A DNA stretch of 28,098 nt from DATJIG01 sp050260515. GTDB lineage: Bacteria > Pseudomonadota > Alphaproteobacteria > SMXQ01. The position numbers were made by a program, and so were the translations under genes. The stretch lies in assembly GCA_050260515.1 (NCBI GenBank), contig JBLNCI010000039.1, positions 1 through 28,098 on the forward strand. The letters run 5' to 3'. Shown here piece by piece: positions 1 through 7,215 of this stretch. A model generated the notes under the pieces. The model was not told the DNA's origin and made no database searches. It saw nothing but the letters and a program-made list of their open reading frames with translations. Numbering within the stretch: position 1 is the first letter of the stretch; each line of letters starts with the position of its first letter.

Positions 1-256
1 CGTCAGCGGATTAGCGAAATCCACTTTTTACCTTCTCCACGAGGGTCGGCAGAGTGCCACGCTGCCTTTAAAGCGTAGCCAAGGCCGCCGATTGCTTCCT
101 CGGTCGCGGATCGCGACGCTGGGTTATGTCGGTACCGAAAGAGAAGATGCGTCGCGACCCGAAGGGGAAGCGCCGTTGCCTCTCAACTACTCATCCACCG
201 CGGCCGTCCTCGTTGTCGGAGGCCATCGCTCGCGGCTTCTTCGCTTCACTCGGGAA

Positions 257-275
257 GAGCTATGCGCAATAGCTC
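257..275. repeat. Perfect inverted repeat (7-bp arms)
   Basis: The arms GAGCTAT (257-263) and ATAGCTC (269-275) are perfectly complementary around the 5-base loop GCGCA. No T-tract follows on either strand, so this does not look like an intrinsic terminator. It could be a protein-binding dyad or part of a degraded interspersed repeat. Confidence 0.5.
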
Positions 276-398
276 CACTCGCTTGTCGCGATGCGAGGAC
301 TGTGCGCGCACGCGAAAGGCGGCACAAGGGGGCTGTGGAAAGTCTGGACGGGTTCGGGCGCGCCCTGTTGAAAGTTCGGCGAGAGACCGTTTTTTCCT

Positions 399-491
399 GC
401 CCCCTCCCCGTTGGGGGGAGAGTTGGGTGAGGGATCGCATCGCGGAGGTTTCACCCTCACCCCGGTCCTCTCCCTGGAGGGAGAGGGAGAA
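399..491. repeat. Interspersed palindromic repeat with two hairpins
   Basis: The left hairpin pairs CTCCCC (404-409) with GGGGAG (415-420). The right hairpin pairs CTCTCCCT (468-475) with AGGGAGAG (478-485). Between them GGGTGAGGG (425-433) can pair with CCCTCACCC (454-462), so the whole element folds as one large cruciform-like structure. The composition (runs of C/T then G/A, with a GGTGAGGG core) is typical of REP/BIME-like intergenic repeats that occur in many copies in alphaproteobacterial genomes. No other copy is seen in this window, so the repeat status rests on resemblance. Confidence 0.6.
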
Positions 492-608
492 AAAATCTCT
501 GCGCCGGTATGGCGAGCTAAGGCTTACGCCCAAACACGCATCTCGGCGTTTTTCGTCCACGCGCGGTTTGTGCTAAGGAGAAGCACCACACCGAAGGAGG
601 CGACCGCA

Positions 609-836
609 ATGGTACGCCGTCAGGGGCACGCCGACGGGGCTGGGCCCGCCGCGGGGCAGGGGGAGGCGATCATCGAGTTCCACGCCATCGGGCGTTCCGT
701 GAAGGTGAGCGCCGTCGACCCCGCGACCCTCGTCGAGGTCTCGATCGTCGCACCGGCCACGGCGAGCCGGTCCGACATGACCGGTGCCGTCCTCAAAAAG
801 CTTCGTTACGTGCTCGCGCGCCGCGCCCAGTCCTGA
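609..836 (+). CDS. Small conserved protein (DUF6898-like)
   Basis: This encodes 75 residues. The start is fixed by a strong AAGGAGG at 594-600, 8 bases before the ATG; longer readings run into the upstream repeat element. After a disordered Gly/Ala-rich N-terminus, residues ~18-75 form a compact domain beginning EAIIEFHAIGRSVKVSAVDP and ending in LKKLRYVLARR. From memory this matches a short alphaproteobacterial family of unknown function (DUF6898) often found directly ahead of liv transporter genes. There is no signal peptide, membrane segment or metal-binding motif. It ends 10 bases before livH, so it is probably co-transcribed with the importer. A role in the transporter is only suggested by position. 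Confidence 0.82.
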   Translation: MVRRQGHADGAGPAAGQGEAIIEFHAIGRSVKVSAVDPATLVEVSIVAPATASRSDMTGAVLKKLRYVLARRAQS

Positions 837-846
837 CCGATTGCCG

Positions 847-1761
847 ATGGCCTATTTCCTCCAGCAGCTCATCAACGGCATCACGCTCGGGGCCATCTAC
901 GGACTTATCGCCATCGGCTACACGATGGTCTACGGCATCGTCGGCATGATCAATTTCGCCCACGGCGAGATTTACATGATCGGCGCGTTCGTCGCGCTGA
1001 TCGCGTTCGCGCTGCTGGCGCAGCTCGGCGTCGCATCGGTCGCGCTCTCGCTCGTCGTCGTGCTGGTGGTCTCCATGATCTTCACCAGTGCCTATGGCTG
1101 GACCGTCGAGCGCGTCGCCTACCGTCCGCTGCGGCGCTCGTTCCGTCTGGCGCCGCTGATCTCCGCGATCGGCATGTCGATCTTCCTGCAGAACTTGGTC
1201 CAGGTCCTGCAAGGGGCGCGGGTGAAGACGCTGCCGCCGGTGATCAGCGGCGGCTTCAAGATCTACGAGGAGAACGGGTTCACCGTCACGCTGTCGACGC
1301 TGCAGATCGTCATCGTCGCGGCGACCGTCGTGCTGATGGCGGCGTTCGCGCTGCTGATCGAGCGGACGTCGCTCGGACGCGCCCAGCGCGCGTGCGAGCA
1401 GGATCGCCTCATGGCGGAATTGCTCGGCGTGAACACCGATCGCGCGATCTCGCTGACGTTCGTCATCGGTGCCGCGCTCGCCGCGGTCGCGGGCGTGATG
1501 GTCGTGCTCTACTACGGGGTGATCGATTTCTTCATCGGCTTCCTCGCCGGCATCAAGGCCTTCACCGCGGCGGTCCTGGGCGGCATCGGGTCGCTGCCCG
1601 GCGCCATGCTCGGGGGACTCATCATCGGGCTGACGGAATCCCTGTGGGCCGCGTACCTGCCCGCGGCCTACAAGGACGTCGCGGCGTTCTCGCTGCTGAT
1701 CCTCATCCTCATCTTCCGCCCGACCGGCCTGCTCGGGCGTCCGGAAGTGGAGAAGGTGTGA
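847..1761 (+). CDS. livH: Branched-chain amino-acid ABC transporter, permease LivH
   Basis: This is a 304-residue inner-membrane permease. It begins MAYFLQQLINGITLGAIYGL, followed by the LivH hallmark GYTMVYGIVGMINFAHGEIYMIG, and it has about eight hydrophobic helices. The cytoplasmic segment ERTSLGRAQRACEQDRLMAELLGVN is the EAA-like loop that contacts the ATPases. The length is usual for LivH. An in-frame start at 784 exists but lies inside the preceding gene; the ATG at 847 gives the conserved N-terminus. LivH pairs with LivM to form the channel for Leu/Ile/Val or related amides. The livM start follows one base after its stop, so translation is coupled. The exact substrate cannot be read from the permease. 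Confidence 0.96.
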   Translation: MAYFLQQLINGITLGAIYGLIAIGYTMVYGIVGMINFAHGEIYMIGAFVALIAFALLAQLGVASVALSLVVVLVVSMIFTSAYGWTVERVAYRPLRRSFRLAPLISAIGMSIFLQNLVQVLQGARVKTLPPVISGGFKIYEENGFTVTLSTLQIVIVAATVVLMAAFALLIERTSLGRAQRACEQDRLMAELLGVNTDRAISLTFVIGAALAAVAGVMVVLYYGVIDFFIGFLAGIKAFTAAVLGGIGSLPGAMLGGLIIGLTESLWAAYLPAAYKDVAAFSLLILILIFRPTGLLGRPEVEKV

Positions 1762-1762
1762 G

Positions 1763-2986
1763 ATGGACGCCGTCGCCGCGCGACCGGTCGCCTGGCTGAA
1801 GGAATCCGCGTTCGCCGCCGCCGTCGCGTTCGTCCTGGCGCTGCCGCTCGCCGGATTCCGGCTGGCGGACGGCGGCAACGCGCTGGCATTCCGTCCGCAC
1901 TGGATTGCCGTCGCCGTCGCCGGCGTGGCGATCGGCCGCCTCGTGCTGGCGATCGTGCGCGATCTCGGGCTCGCGCGGCGGCTCGCGGCTCCGGTCGCCG
2001 AGGCCTGGACCGAGGCGCGGGAAGCCGTCGCGCCGTATCGGGTGTGGCTCGGGATCGCGGCGCTCGCGTTCATGGTGTTGTTGCCGCTGTTGCCGTTCGG
2101 ATCGCGGCGCGTGCTCGATCTTTCGACGCTGGTGCTGATCTACGTGATGCTCGGCGCCGGTCTCAACATCGTCGTCGGCCTCGCCGGTCTCCTCGACCTC
2201 GGCTACGTCGCGTTCTATGCGGTGGGGGCCTACACCTACGCGCTTCTGTCGGTGAACTTTGGCCTGTCGTTCTGGGCCTGCCTCCCTCTCGCCGGTCTGC
2301 TTGCGGCGAGCGCCGGCATCGCGCTGGGCTTCCCGGTGCTGCGGCTGCGCGGCGACTATCTGGCGATCGTCACCCTCGGCTTCGGCGAGATGGTGCGGAT
2401 CGTCCTGATCAACTGGCACAGCCTCACCGGAGGCTCGAACGGCATTGCGCGCATCCCGACGCCGGGGTTGTTCGGGACGCAATTCACCGGCGCTTCGCGG
2501 CTCACGTTCCTCTATTTCATCATCCTCGTCATGGCGGCGCTCACCATGGGGTTCGCCGCGCGCATTCGGGTCACGGCACTCGGCCGCGCGTGGGAGGCGC
2601 TGCGCGAGGACGAGATCGCCTGCCGGTCGCTCGGCCTCAACCCGACGACCATCAAGCTGTCGGCGTTCGCCGTCGGCGCGATGTTCGCCGGGTTCGCCGG
2701 TGCGTTCTTCGCCGCGCGCCAGGGCTTCATCAGTCCGGCCTCCTTCACCTTCATGGAGTCGGCGATCATCCTCGCCATCGTGGTGCTCGGCGGCATGGGA
2801 AGCCAGACCGGCATCGTGTTCGCCGCCGCGGTGCTGGTGCTGCTCCCGGAGCTGTTCCGCGACTTCGCCGAGCTCCGCCTCCTGCTGTTCGGGGCGGCCA
2901 TGGTGCTGATCATGGTGTCGCGCCCCCAGGGTCTCGTCGCCCATCGTGAGCCCAGCATCCGCCTCGGGGCTGGAGGCACGCGATGA
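1763..2986 (+). CDS. livM: Branched-chain amino-acid ABC transporter, permease LivM
   Basis: This is a 407-residue permease, the partner of LivH. The first ~110 residues form an N-terminal extension with two hydrophobic stretches, as in long LivM proteins. The conserved core starts near YVMLGAGLNIVVGLAGLLDLGYVAFYAVGAYTYA. The region around RLRGDYLAIVTLGFGEMVRI and the cytoplasmic loop GRAWEALREDEIACRSLGLN (the ATPase-docking EAA loop) are characteristic. The ATG lies one base after the livH stop, and the livM stop overlaps the livG start (ATGA). The family assignment is firm; substrate range is inferred from family only. Confidence 0.96.
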   Translation: MDAVAARPVAWLKESAFAAAVAFVLALPLAGFRLADGGNALAFRPHWIAVAVAGVAIGRLVLAIVRDLGLARRLAAPVAEAWTEAREAVAPYRVWLGIAALAFMVLLPLLPFGSRRVLDLSTLVLIYVMLGAGLNIVVGLAGLLDLGYVAFYAVGAYTYALLSVNFGLSFWACLPLAGLLAASAGIALGFPVLRLRGDYLAIVTLGFGEMVRIVLINWHSLTGGSNGIARIPTPGLFGTQFTGASRLTFLYFIILVMAALTMGFAARIRVTALGRAWEALREDEIACRSLGLNPTTIKLSAFAVGAMFAGFAGAFFAARQGFISPASFTFMESAIILAIVVLGGMGSQTGIVFAAAVLVLLPELFRDFAELRLLLFGAAMVLIMVSRPQGLVAHREPSIRLGAGGTR

Positions 2987-3843
2987 CGACCCCGCTGCTC
3001 ACCGTCGACGAACTGACGATGCGCTTCGGGGGGCTTGTCGCCGTCGACCAGGTTACCTTCGAGGTCGGCGCGGGCGAGATCGCCGCGCTGATCGGCCCCA
3101 ACGGCGCCGGGAAGACCACCGTCTTCAACTGCGTGACCGGATTCTACCGGCCGACCGGCGGCGACATCACGTTGCGCCGCGAGGGGCGGGCGCCGTCGTC
3201 GCTCGCGCGCTTGCCGGGTCATCTCATCGCCCGTGCGGGCGTCGCGCGGACGTTCCAGAACATCCGCCTGTTCCCGCGGATGACCGCGCTCGAGAACCTG
3301 CTGATCGCCCAGCACCATGCGCTGACGCGTGGCGGCATCGTCAATGGATTCGTGTCGGCGGTGTCGGGAGTGTTGGGTCTGTCGCTTCGCGGCGGCGCCG
3401 AAGCCGACGCGGTCGAAGCCGCGCGCCTGTGGCTCGGGCGCGTCGGACTGCTCGACGCCGCGGACCGCGAGGCGGGTACGCTGCCGTACGGGGCGCAGCG
3501 CCGGCTCGAGATCGCGCGGGCGATGTGCACCTCGCCCGCGCTCCTTTGCGTCGACGAGCCGGCGGCCGGCCTCAACGCGGGCGAGACGCGCGAGCTTTCG
3601 CAGTTGCTGCGGGATGTCCGCGACCGCTACGGCGCGAGCGTGCTGCTGATCGAGCACGACATGGCGATGGTGATGGGGCTGTCGGACCACGTCGTCGTCC
3701 TCGACCACGGCCGTGTCATCGCCGACGGCAGGCCCGAGGCGGTGCGCGCCGATCCGGCGGTGATCCGCGCCTACCTCGGCGAGGAGGACGGCGCGCCGCT
3801 GCCGCGGGACGTCGCGGCCGATCTTCACGGAGAGGGCGCGTGA
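2983..3843 (+). CDS. livG: Branched-chain amino-acid ABC transporter, ATPase LivG
   Basis: This is a 286-residue ATPase. Walker A GPNGAGKT is at residues 38-45. The signature region is LPYGAQRRLEIARAM from ~167, a LivG-type variant in which the usual LSGGQ is LPYGA. Walker B LLCVDEPAAGLN starts at ~187 and the H-loop IEHD is at ~223. The family-typical long helical insert lies between Walker A and the signature. The C-terminal GRVIADGRPEAVRADPAVIRAYLG is the usual LivG tail. The start ATG overlaps the livM stop by four bases, and the gene overlaps livF by four bases (GTGA). LivG and LivF together power uptake through LivHM. Confidence 0.97.
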   Translation: MTTPLLTVDELTMRFGGLVAVDQVTFEVGAGEIAALIGPNGAGKTTVFNCVTGFYRPTGGDITLRREGRAPSSLARLPGHLIARAGVARTFQNIRLFPRMTALENLLIAQHHALTRGGIVNGFVSAVSGVLGLSLRGGAEADAVEAARLWLGRVGLLDAADREAGTLPYGAQRRLEIARAMCTSPALLCVDEPAAGLNAGETRELSQLLRDVRDRYGASVLLIEHDMAMVMGLSDHVVVLDHGRVIADGRPEAVRADPAVIRAYLGEEDGAPLPRDVAADLHGEGA

Positions 3844-4565
3844 CCGCGCCGCTCCTCGAGATCGAGCGTCTGATCGCCCGGTACGGGCCGGTCGAGGCGC
3901 TGAAGGGCGTCGATCTGACCGTCGGCGAAGGCGAAATCGTCACGCTGATCGGCGCCAACGGCGCCGGAAAGTCGACCCTGCTGATGGCGATTAGCGGTGT
4001 GGTTCCGGCGGCGGCCGGCCGGATCCTGTTCCGCGGCGCCGATCTCCGCGGCGTCGCGCCGCATCGGATCGCCCGCAGCGGTATCGCCCACGTCCCCGAG
4101 GGCCGCCACATCTTTCCGCGCATGACGGTCGAGGAGAATCTCCGGATGGGAGCGATGAGCGCTCCCGAATTCGAGGCGGAGGAGCGGGAGCGGGCGTACC
4201 GCCTCTTCCCGGTGCTCGCCGAGCGCCGCCGCCAGCGCGCGGGCACATTGTCCGGCGGCGAGCAGCAGATGCTCGCAATCGCCCGGGCGCTGATGGCGCG
4301 GCCAACGCTGCTGCTGCTGGACGAGCCGTCGCTCGGGCTCGCGCCGCTGATGGTGAAGCGCATTTTCGAGGCGATCGCCGACATCAACGCGGAGCGGAAG
4401 ACGACGGTCCTGTTGATCGAGCAGAATGCCCACCATGCGCTCCGGATCGCCTCGCGGGGCTATGTCCTGGCGCAGGGACGGGTGGTTCTGTCGGGCGCGA
4501 GCGCGGAGCTCGCCCACAATCCCGAGGTCCGGGCCGCCTACCTCGAAGGCGGCGTCGCGCGATGA
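3840..4565 (+). CDS. livF: Branched-chain amino-acid ABC transporter, ATPase LivF
   Basis: This encodes 241 residues from a GTG that overlaps the livG stop. The open frame extends much further upstream, but only as a shadow of livG; the GTG gives the proper start TAPLLEIERLIARYGPVEAL. Walker A GANGAGKST is at 38-46, the signature LSGGEQQ at ~137, Walker B LLLLDEPS at ~157, and the H-loop IEQN near 200. The motif GIAHVPEGRHIFPRMTVEEN is diagnostic of LivF. The length is normal. It forms the second nucleotide-binding subunit of the importer. Confidence 0.97.
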   Translation: MTAPLLEIERLIARYGPVEALKGVDLTVGEGEIVTLIGANGAGKSTLLMAISGVVPAAAGRILFRGADLRGVAPHRIARSGIAHVPEGRHIFPRMTVEENLRMGAMSAPEFEAEERERAYRLFPVLAERRRQRAGTLSGGEQQMLAIARALMARPTLLLLDEPSLGLAPLMVKRIFEAIADINAERKTTVLLIEQNAHHALRIASRGYVLAQGRVVLSGASAELAHNPEVRAAYLEGGVAR

Positions 4566-4592
4566 ACGCGTTCACCGCGGCTCCGCGCGGTG
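4563..4592. promoter_or_regulatory. Palindrome and hairpin at the livF-livK junction
   Basis: The livF stop codon lies inside a perfect 12-bp palindrome, TGAACGCGTTCA (4563-4574). It runs into a hairpin pairing CACCGCG (4573-4579) with CGCGGTG (4586-4592). No T-tract follows, so it is not a standard terminator. Position between the ATPase and binding-protein genes suggests either a processing/stability hairpin that allows different livK mRNA levels, or an operator. Both roles are inference. Confidence 0.4.
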
Positions 4593-4656
4593 TTAGTCTC
4601 GGCGCGGCCCTTTCCTTCAGACTGGGCGCAGGGGCGAAAACGGTTCCGAGGATCCG

Positions 4657-5793
4657 ATGAAGAAGATCATCCCGATTGTCGTCGTCATCGCCGTCGCGAT
4701 CGCGGCGTGGGCGCTGCTCATGCCGAAGGGCGCCGACCGCGGAAGCAACGCAAGCAAGGACATCGTCATCGCCGTCGCGGGGCCGATGACCGGCCAGTAC
4801 TCGGCGTTCGGCGAGCAGATGAGGCGCGGCGCCGAACGCGCGGTCGCCGACATCAATGCCAAGGGCGGCATCAACGGCCACAAGCTGCGGCTCGAGGTCG
4901 GCGACGACTCCTGCGATCCCAAGCAGGCGGTGAGCATCGCCAACCAGTTCGCCTCGCGCGGCGTTGTCTTCGTGGCCGGCCACTACTGCTCGTCGACGTC
5001 GATCCCGGCCTCCGACGTCTACCAGCAGGAAGGCCTGGTGCAGGTTTCGCCGGCATCTACGAATCCCGCGCTGACCGAGCGCGGTCTCTCCAACATCTTC
5101 CGGCTGTGCGGCCGCGACGATCAGCAGGGTCCCGCTGCGGCCGAGTTCATCGCCAAGCAGTTCCCGGGCAAGCGCATCGCCATCGTCCACGACAACCAGG
5201 CTTATTCGAAGGGCCTCGCCGACCAGACCAAGCGGCGGCTCAACGAGCTCGGTATCACGGAAGCGCTGTACGACACCGTCACTCCCGGCGAGCGCGACTA
5301 CTCGGCGATCGTCACCAAGCTGAAGGCGGCGCAGATCGACATCCTCTACTACGGCGGCTACCACTCCGAGGCGGGGCTCATCGTGCGGCAGATGCGCGAG
5401 CAGGGGATGGATACGCGCCTGATCGCCGGCGATGCGCTGGTGACCCAGGAGTACTGGTCGATCACCGGACCGGCGGGCAACGGCACCATGATGTCGTTCA
5501 GTCCCGATCCGCGGAAGAACCCCGAGGCGGCGGACGTGGTGAAGGGTTTCCGCGACGCCGGATACGAGCCCGAGGGCTACACGCTGTACACCTATGCGAC
5601 AGTGCAGGTGTTCGCGCAGGCGGCCGGCGACGGCTCCAACGTCACGGCGCCGTCGCTGGTGTCCGCGCTGCGCTCGGGAAAGTTCCAGACCGTCCTCGGT
5701 CCGCTGAGCTTCGACGCGAAGGGCGACGTCCAGGCGCCGGGTTACGTCTTCTACGAATGGCGCGACGGCAAGTACGCCGAGGTCGAAGGCTGA
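4657..5793 (+). CDS. livK: Branched-chain amino-acid ABC transporter, substrate-binding protein
   Basis: This is a 378-residue periplasmic binding protein of the type I fold (Peripla_BP_6 / LivJ-LivK). Residues ~4-22 are a hydrophobic secretion segment. There is no lipobox and no clean AxA site, so it may stay membrane-tethered. The mature part begins KDIVIAVAGPMTGQYSAFGEQMRRGAERAVADIN, the classic Liv opening. Two cysteines ~25 residues apart (DDSCDPKQ and GHYCSS) match the disulfide known in LivJ/LivK. PASTNPALT and YYGGYHSEAGLIVRQMREQG are typical lobe motifs. GAGGAT at 4648-4653 is the ribosome binding site. It is the last gene of the importer and is followed by a terminator. Confidence 0.95.
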   Translation: MKKIIPIVVVIAVAIAAWALLMPKGADRGSNASKDIVIAVAGPMTGQYSAFGEQMRRGAERAVADINAKGGINGHKLRLEVGDDSCDPKQAVSIANQFASRGVVFVAGHYCSSTSIPASDVYQQEGLVQVSPASTNPALTERGLSNIFRLCGRDDQQGPAAAEFIAKQFPGKRIAIVHDNQAYSKGLADQTKRRLNELGITEALYDTVTPGERDYSAIVTKLKAAQIDILYYGGYHSEAGLIVRQMREQGMDTRLIAGDALVTQEYWSITGPAGNGTMMSFSPDPRKNPEAADVVKGFRDAGYEPEGYTLYTYATVQVFAQAAGDGSNVTAPSLVSALRSGKFQTVLGPLSFDAKGDVQAPGYVFYEWRDGKYAEVEG

Positions 5794-5814
5794 GACGTCT
5801 AAGATTGAAAACGA

Positions 5815-5845
5815 AAAGCCCCGACAGTGCCGGGGCTTTCTATTT
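5815..5845. terminator. Intrinsic terminator between livK and mucR
   Basis: A 9-bp stem AAAGCCCCG (5815-5823) / CGGGGCTTT (5831-5839) with a 7-base loop is followed by a short T-rich stretch. The flanks are A-rich on one side and T-rich on the other, so it can end transcription of livK on the plus strand and of mucR on the minus strand. Confidence 0.85.
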
Positions 5846-5862
5846 CGGCATTGCGACCCGGG

Positions 5863-6300
5863 TCAGCCGCGCCGGCGCTTGCGGCCCCGGCCGGTGCCGA
5901 TGTGCCCGAGCCCGATCTTCTTCGCGAACGCCGAGCGCTGCGCCGCATAGTTCGGCGCGACGATGGGATAATCCGCGGGCAGGCCCCACTTGCGGCGATA
6001 TTCTTCCGGCGTCATGCCGTAGCGCGTGCGGAGATAGCGCTTGAGCATCTTCAGGCGCTTTCCGTCCTCGAGGCAGATGATGTACTCGGGCGTGACCGAT
6101 TTCTTGACCGGCACCGCCGGCTCCTGACCCGTGACGGCACCGCCGCTGTGCCCGAGGCCGACCAGCGACTGGTACACCGAGTGAATCAGCGCGGGCAGGT
6201 CGCCGAGCGGAAGCGCGTTGCGGCTCACGTACGCGGCGACGATCTGCGATGTCAGCCCGGTCAGCTCCGTTTTCCCCGAGCGGCTGTCGGAATCCGTCAT
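5863..6300 (-). CDS. mucR: MucR/Ros-family transcriptional regulator with degenerate zinc site
   Basis: This 145-residue protein has a helical N-terminus (LTGLTSQIVAAYVSRNALPLGDLPALIHSVYQSL), which in the family mediates oligomerisation. The Ros-type DNA-binding domain follows, from ~residue 72 (VTPEYIICLEDGK) through TPEEYRRKWGLPADYPIVAPNYAAQRS to a basic Arg/Lys tail. In classical Ros the zinc is held by C-x2-C and two His (CLEC...KRHL..H). Here the string is CLEDGK...LKRYLRTRYG: only the first Cys remains, the second is Asp, and the His positions are Tyr and Arg. Family members act as broad regulators of surface polysaccharide, motility and cell cycle genes by binding AT-rich DNA with TpA steps, and often repress themselves. 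The gene is transcribed alone towards livK. Confidence 0.93.
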   Translation of the reverse strand: MTDSDSRSGKTELTGLTSQIVAAYVSRNALPLGDLPALIHSVYQSLVGLGHSGGAVTGQEPAVPVKKSVTPEYIICLEDGKRLKMLKRYLRTRYGMTPEEYRRKWGLPADYPIVAPNYAAQRSAFAKKIGLGHIGTGRGRKRRRG

Positions 6301-6426
6301 TGGTGTACCATTTCCCTGTAACGATGTTTACGTCGCGCGCGGCCGATCGAACCTTGGCCTTTTCCGGCGTCGTCGCATGGGGCCCCCGGAGGTGTCAAGC
6401 AATCCCCCGTGATTCCAATCGCTTAG

Positions 6427-6449
6427 TCACGAAGTTGTTACCTTCGTGA
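6427..6449. repeat. Perfect 8-bp inverted repeat in the mucR-rpiB spacer
   Basis: TCACGAAG (6427-6434) and CTTCGTGA (6442-6449) are perfect complements around the A/T-rich spacer TTGTTAC. It lies about 127 bases upstream of mucR and about 250 bases upstream of rpiB. The 23-base size and A/T-rich centre suit a dimeric regulator's operator. There is no T-tract for termination. Confidence 0.5.
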
Positions 6450-6605
6450 GAGCGTTGCGGTTAATGTCTATGCGGAATCCGGCGTTTCGCAGGCGATCGC
6501 CGCGGTGGCTGCGAGCCGCGCCTCCACGCTTACGTGCGGCGTCGCGCTGTGAATACAAGGGGGCTGATGCCCTGGTTGCACGGCTTTCCGAGCGGTTGTG
6601 GCGGG

Positions 6606-6634
6606 GTGACACGCTCGCGCGACATATGGTATGA
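6606..6634 (+). promoter_or_regulatory. Weak candidate promoter for rpiB-glyA operon
   Basis: GTGACA (6606-6611) is separated by 17 bases from GTATGA (6629-6634), a loose match to the alphaproteobacterial housekeeping pattern. It would start RNA near 6641, giving a leader of about 60 bases. It also puts the alternative upstream ATG at 6631 inside the -10 element, favouring the later rpiB start. Confidence 0.28.
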
Positions 6635-6702
6635 AAACCGCTCCGCGCCGCGGCCCCGATCGTTCGCGCCGGATCTCCGCCCAGCGGCACCAAGGCCTCG
6701 AT

Positions 6703-7170
6703 ATGTCGCCCGAAATCGGCTCGTCGGACATCGTTGCACTCGCCGCCGATCACGGCGGATTCGAGCTCAAGCAGTTGCTGGCCGAATACCTCCGCGGCAA
6801 GGGCATCGAGGTGCTCGACCTCGGAACCCATTCGCTCGACGCCGTCGACTATCCGGACATCGTCGTGCCGCTCGTGGATGCGATCCGCACCGGGCGCGCC
6901 CGCCGCGGGCTTCTGATGTGCGGCACCGGGATCGGCGCATCGATCGCCGCCAACCGCAATCCCGAGATCCGCGCGGCCCTCTGCCACGACGTGACCACGG
7001 CCCGGCTGTGCAGGCAGCACAACGACGCCAACGTGCTGGTGCTCGGCGGACGCACGACCGGCTTCGAGGTCGCCAAGGACTGCCTCGACGTCTTCCTGGC
7101 GACGGCGTTCGAGGGCGGCCGACACGCCCGGCGGGTCGGCAAGCTCGGCGTCCGCGCGCCCGCGTGCTGA
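6703..7170 (+). CDS. rpiB: Ribose-5-phosphate isomerase B
   Basis: This encodes 155 residues and interconverts ribose 5-phosphate and ribulose 5-phosphate (pentose phosphate pathway). An in-frame ATG at 6631 would add 24 Arg-rich residues absent from the family; ATG 6703 has AAGG 7 bases upstream and gives a normal RpiB length. Motifs include ADHGG at 15-19, DYPD at 49-52, the catalytic-cysteine motif CGTGIGASIAANR from C73, H95 in LCHD, and HNDANVLVLGGR near 106. The Cys73-type active site is the E. coli-like form. It is first in an operon with glyA 45 bases downstream. The same fold occurs in LacAB, but the genome context favours RpiB. Confidence 0.95.
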   Translation: MSPEIGSSDIVALAADHGGFELKQLLAEYLRGKGIEVLDLGTHSLDAVDYPDIVVPLVDAIRTGRARRGLLMCGTGIGASIAANRNPEIRAALCHDVTTARLCRQHNDANVLVLGGRTTGFEVAKDCLDVFLATAFEGGRHARRVGKLGVRAPAC

Positions 7171-7215
7171 CGAGCGGCGTGCTCAATCGCGTTTGATGAA
7201 AGGACTAGTTGCGCA

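Larger units (their letters stand above)
1..608. other. Gene-poor region upstream of the liv cluster
   Basis: I see no convincing gene here. Open frames exist on both strands (for example 92-430 plus and 246-560 minus), but they overlap each other, lack good ribosome binding sites, and translate into low-complexity Arg/Pro/Ser-rich protein with repeat-derived strings such as LSLEGEGE. Those strings are what translated interspersed palindromic repeats look like in alphaproteobacteria. The region holds a perfect 7-bp-arm hairpin at 257-275 and a paired-hairpin repeat at 399-491. The last ~100 bases must carry the start signals of the small gene at 609, but no clear -35/-10 pair stands out. Confidence 0.6.
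6301..6702. other. Divergent mucR / rpiB intergenic region
   Basis: About 400 bases separate the divergent mucR and rpiB starts. The part near mucR has a small inverted repeat GTAA (6318-6321) / TTAC (6328-6331) in a T/A-rich patch, a plausible autoregulatory site. There is a TTGACA on the minus strand (complement of 6393-6398) without a convincing -10 partner. A longer dyad lies at 6427-6449, and a weak candidate rpiB promoter at 6606-6634. Open frames crossing this region are unlike any family I recognise and look spurious. Confidence 0.5.

Noticed and set aside
92..430. Possible small genes on both strands in the first 560 bases
   Set aside because: They overlap each other, have no ribosome binding sites, and include translated interspersed-repeat sequence.
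6534..7196. Alternative plus-strand frame overlapping rpiB
   Set aside because: It is Arg-rich with no motifs, while the rpiB frame contains every family signature.
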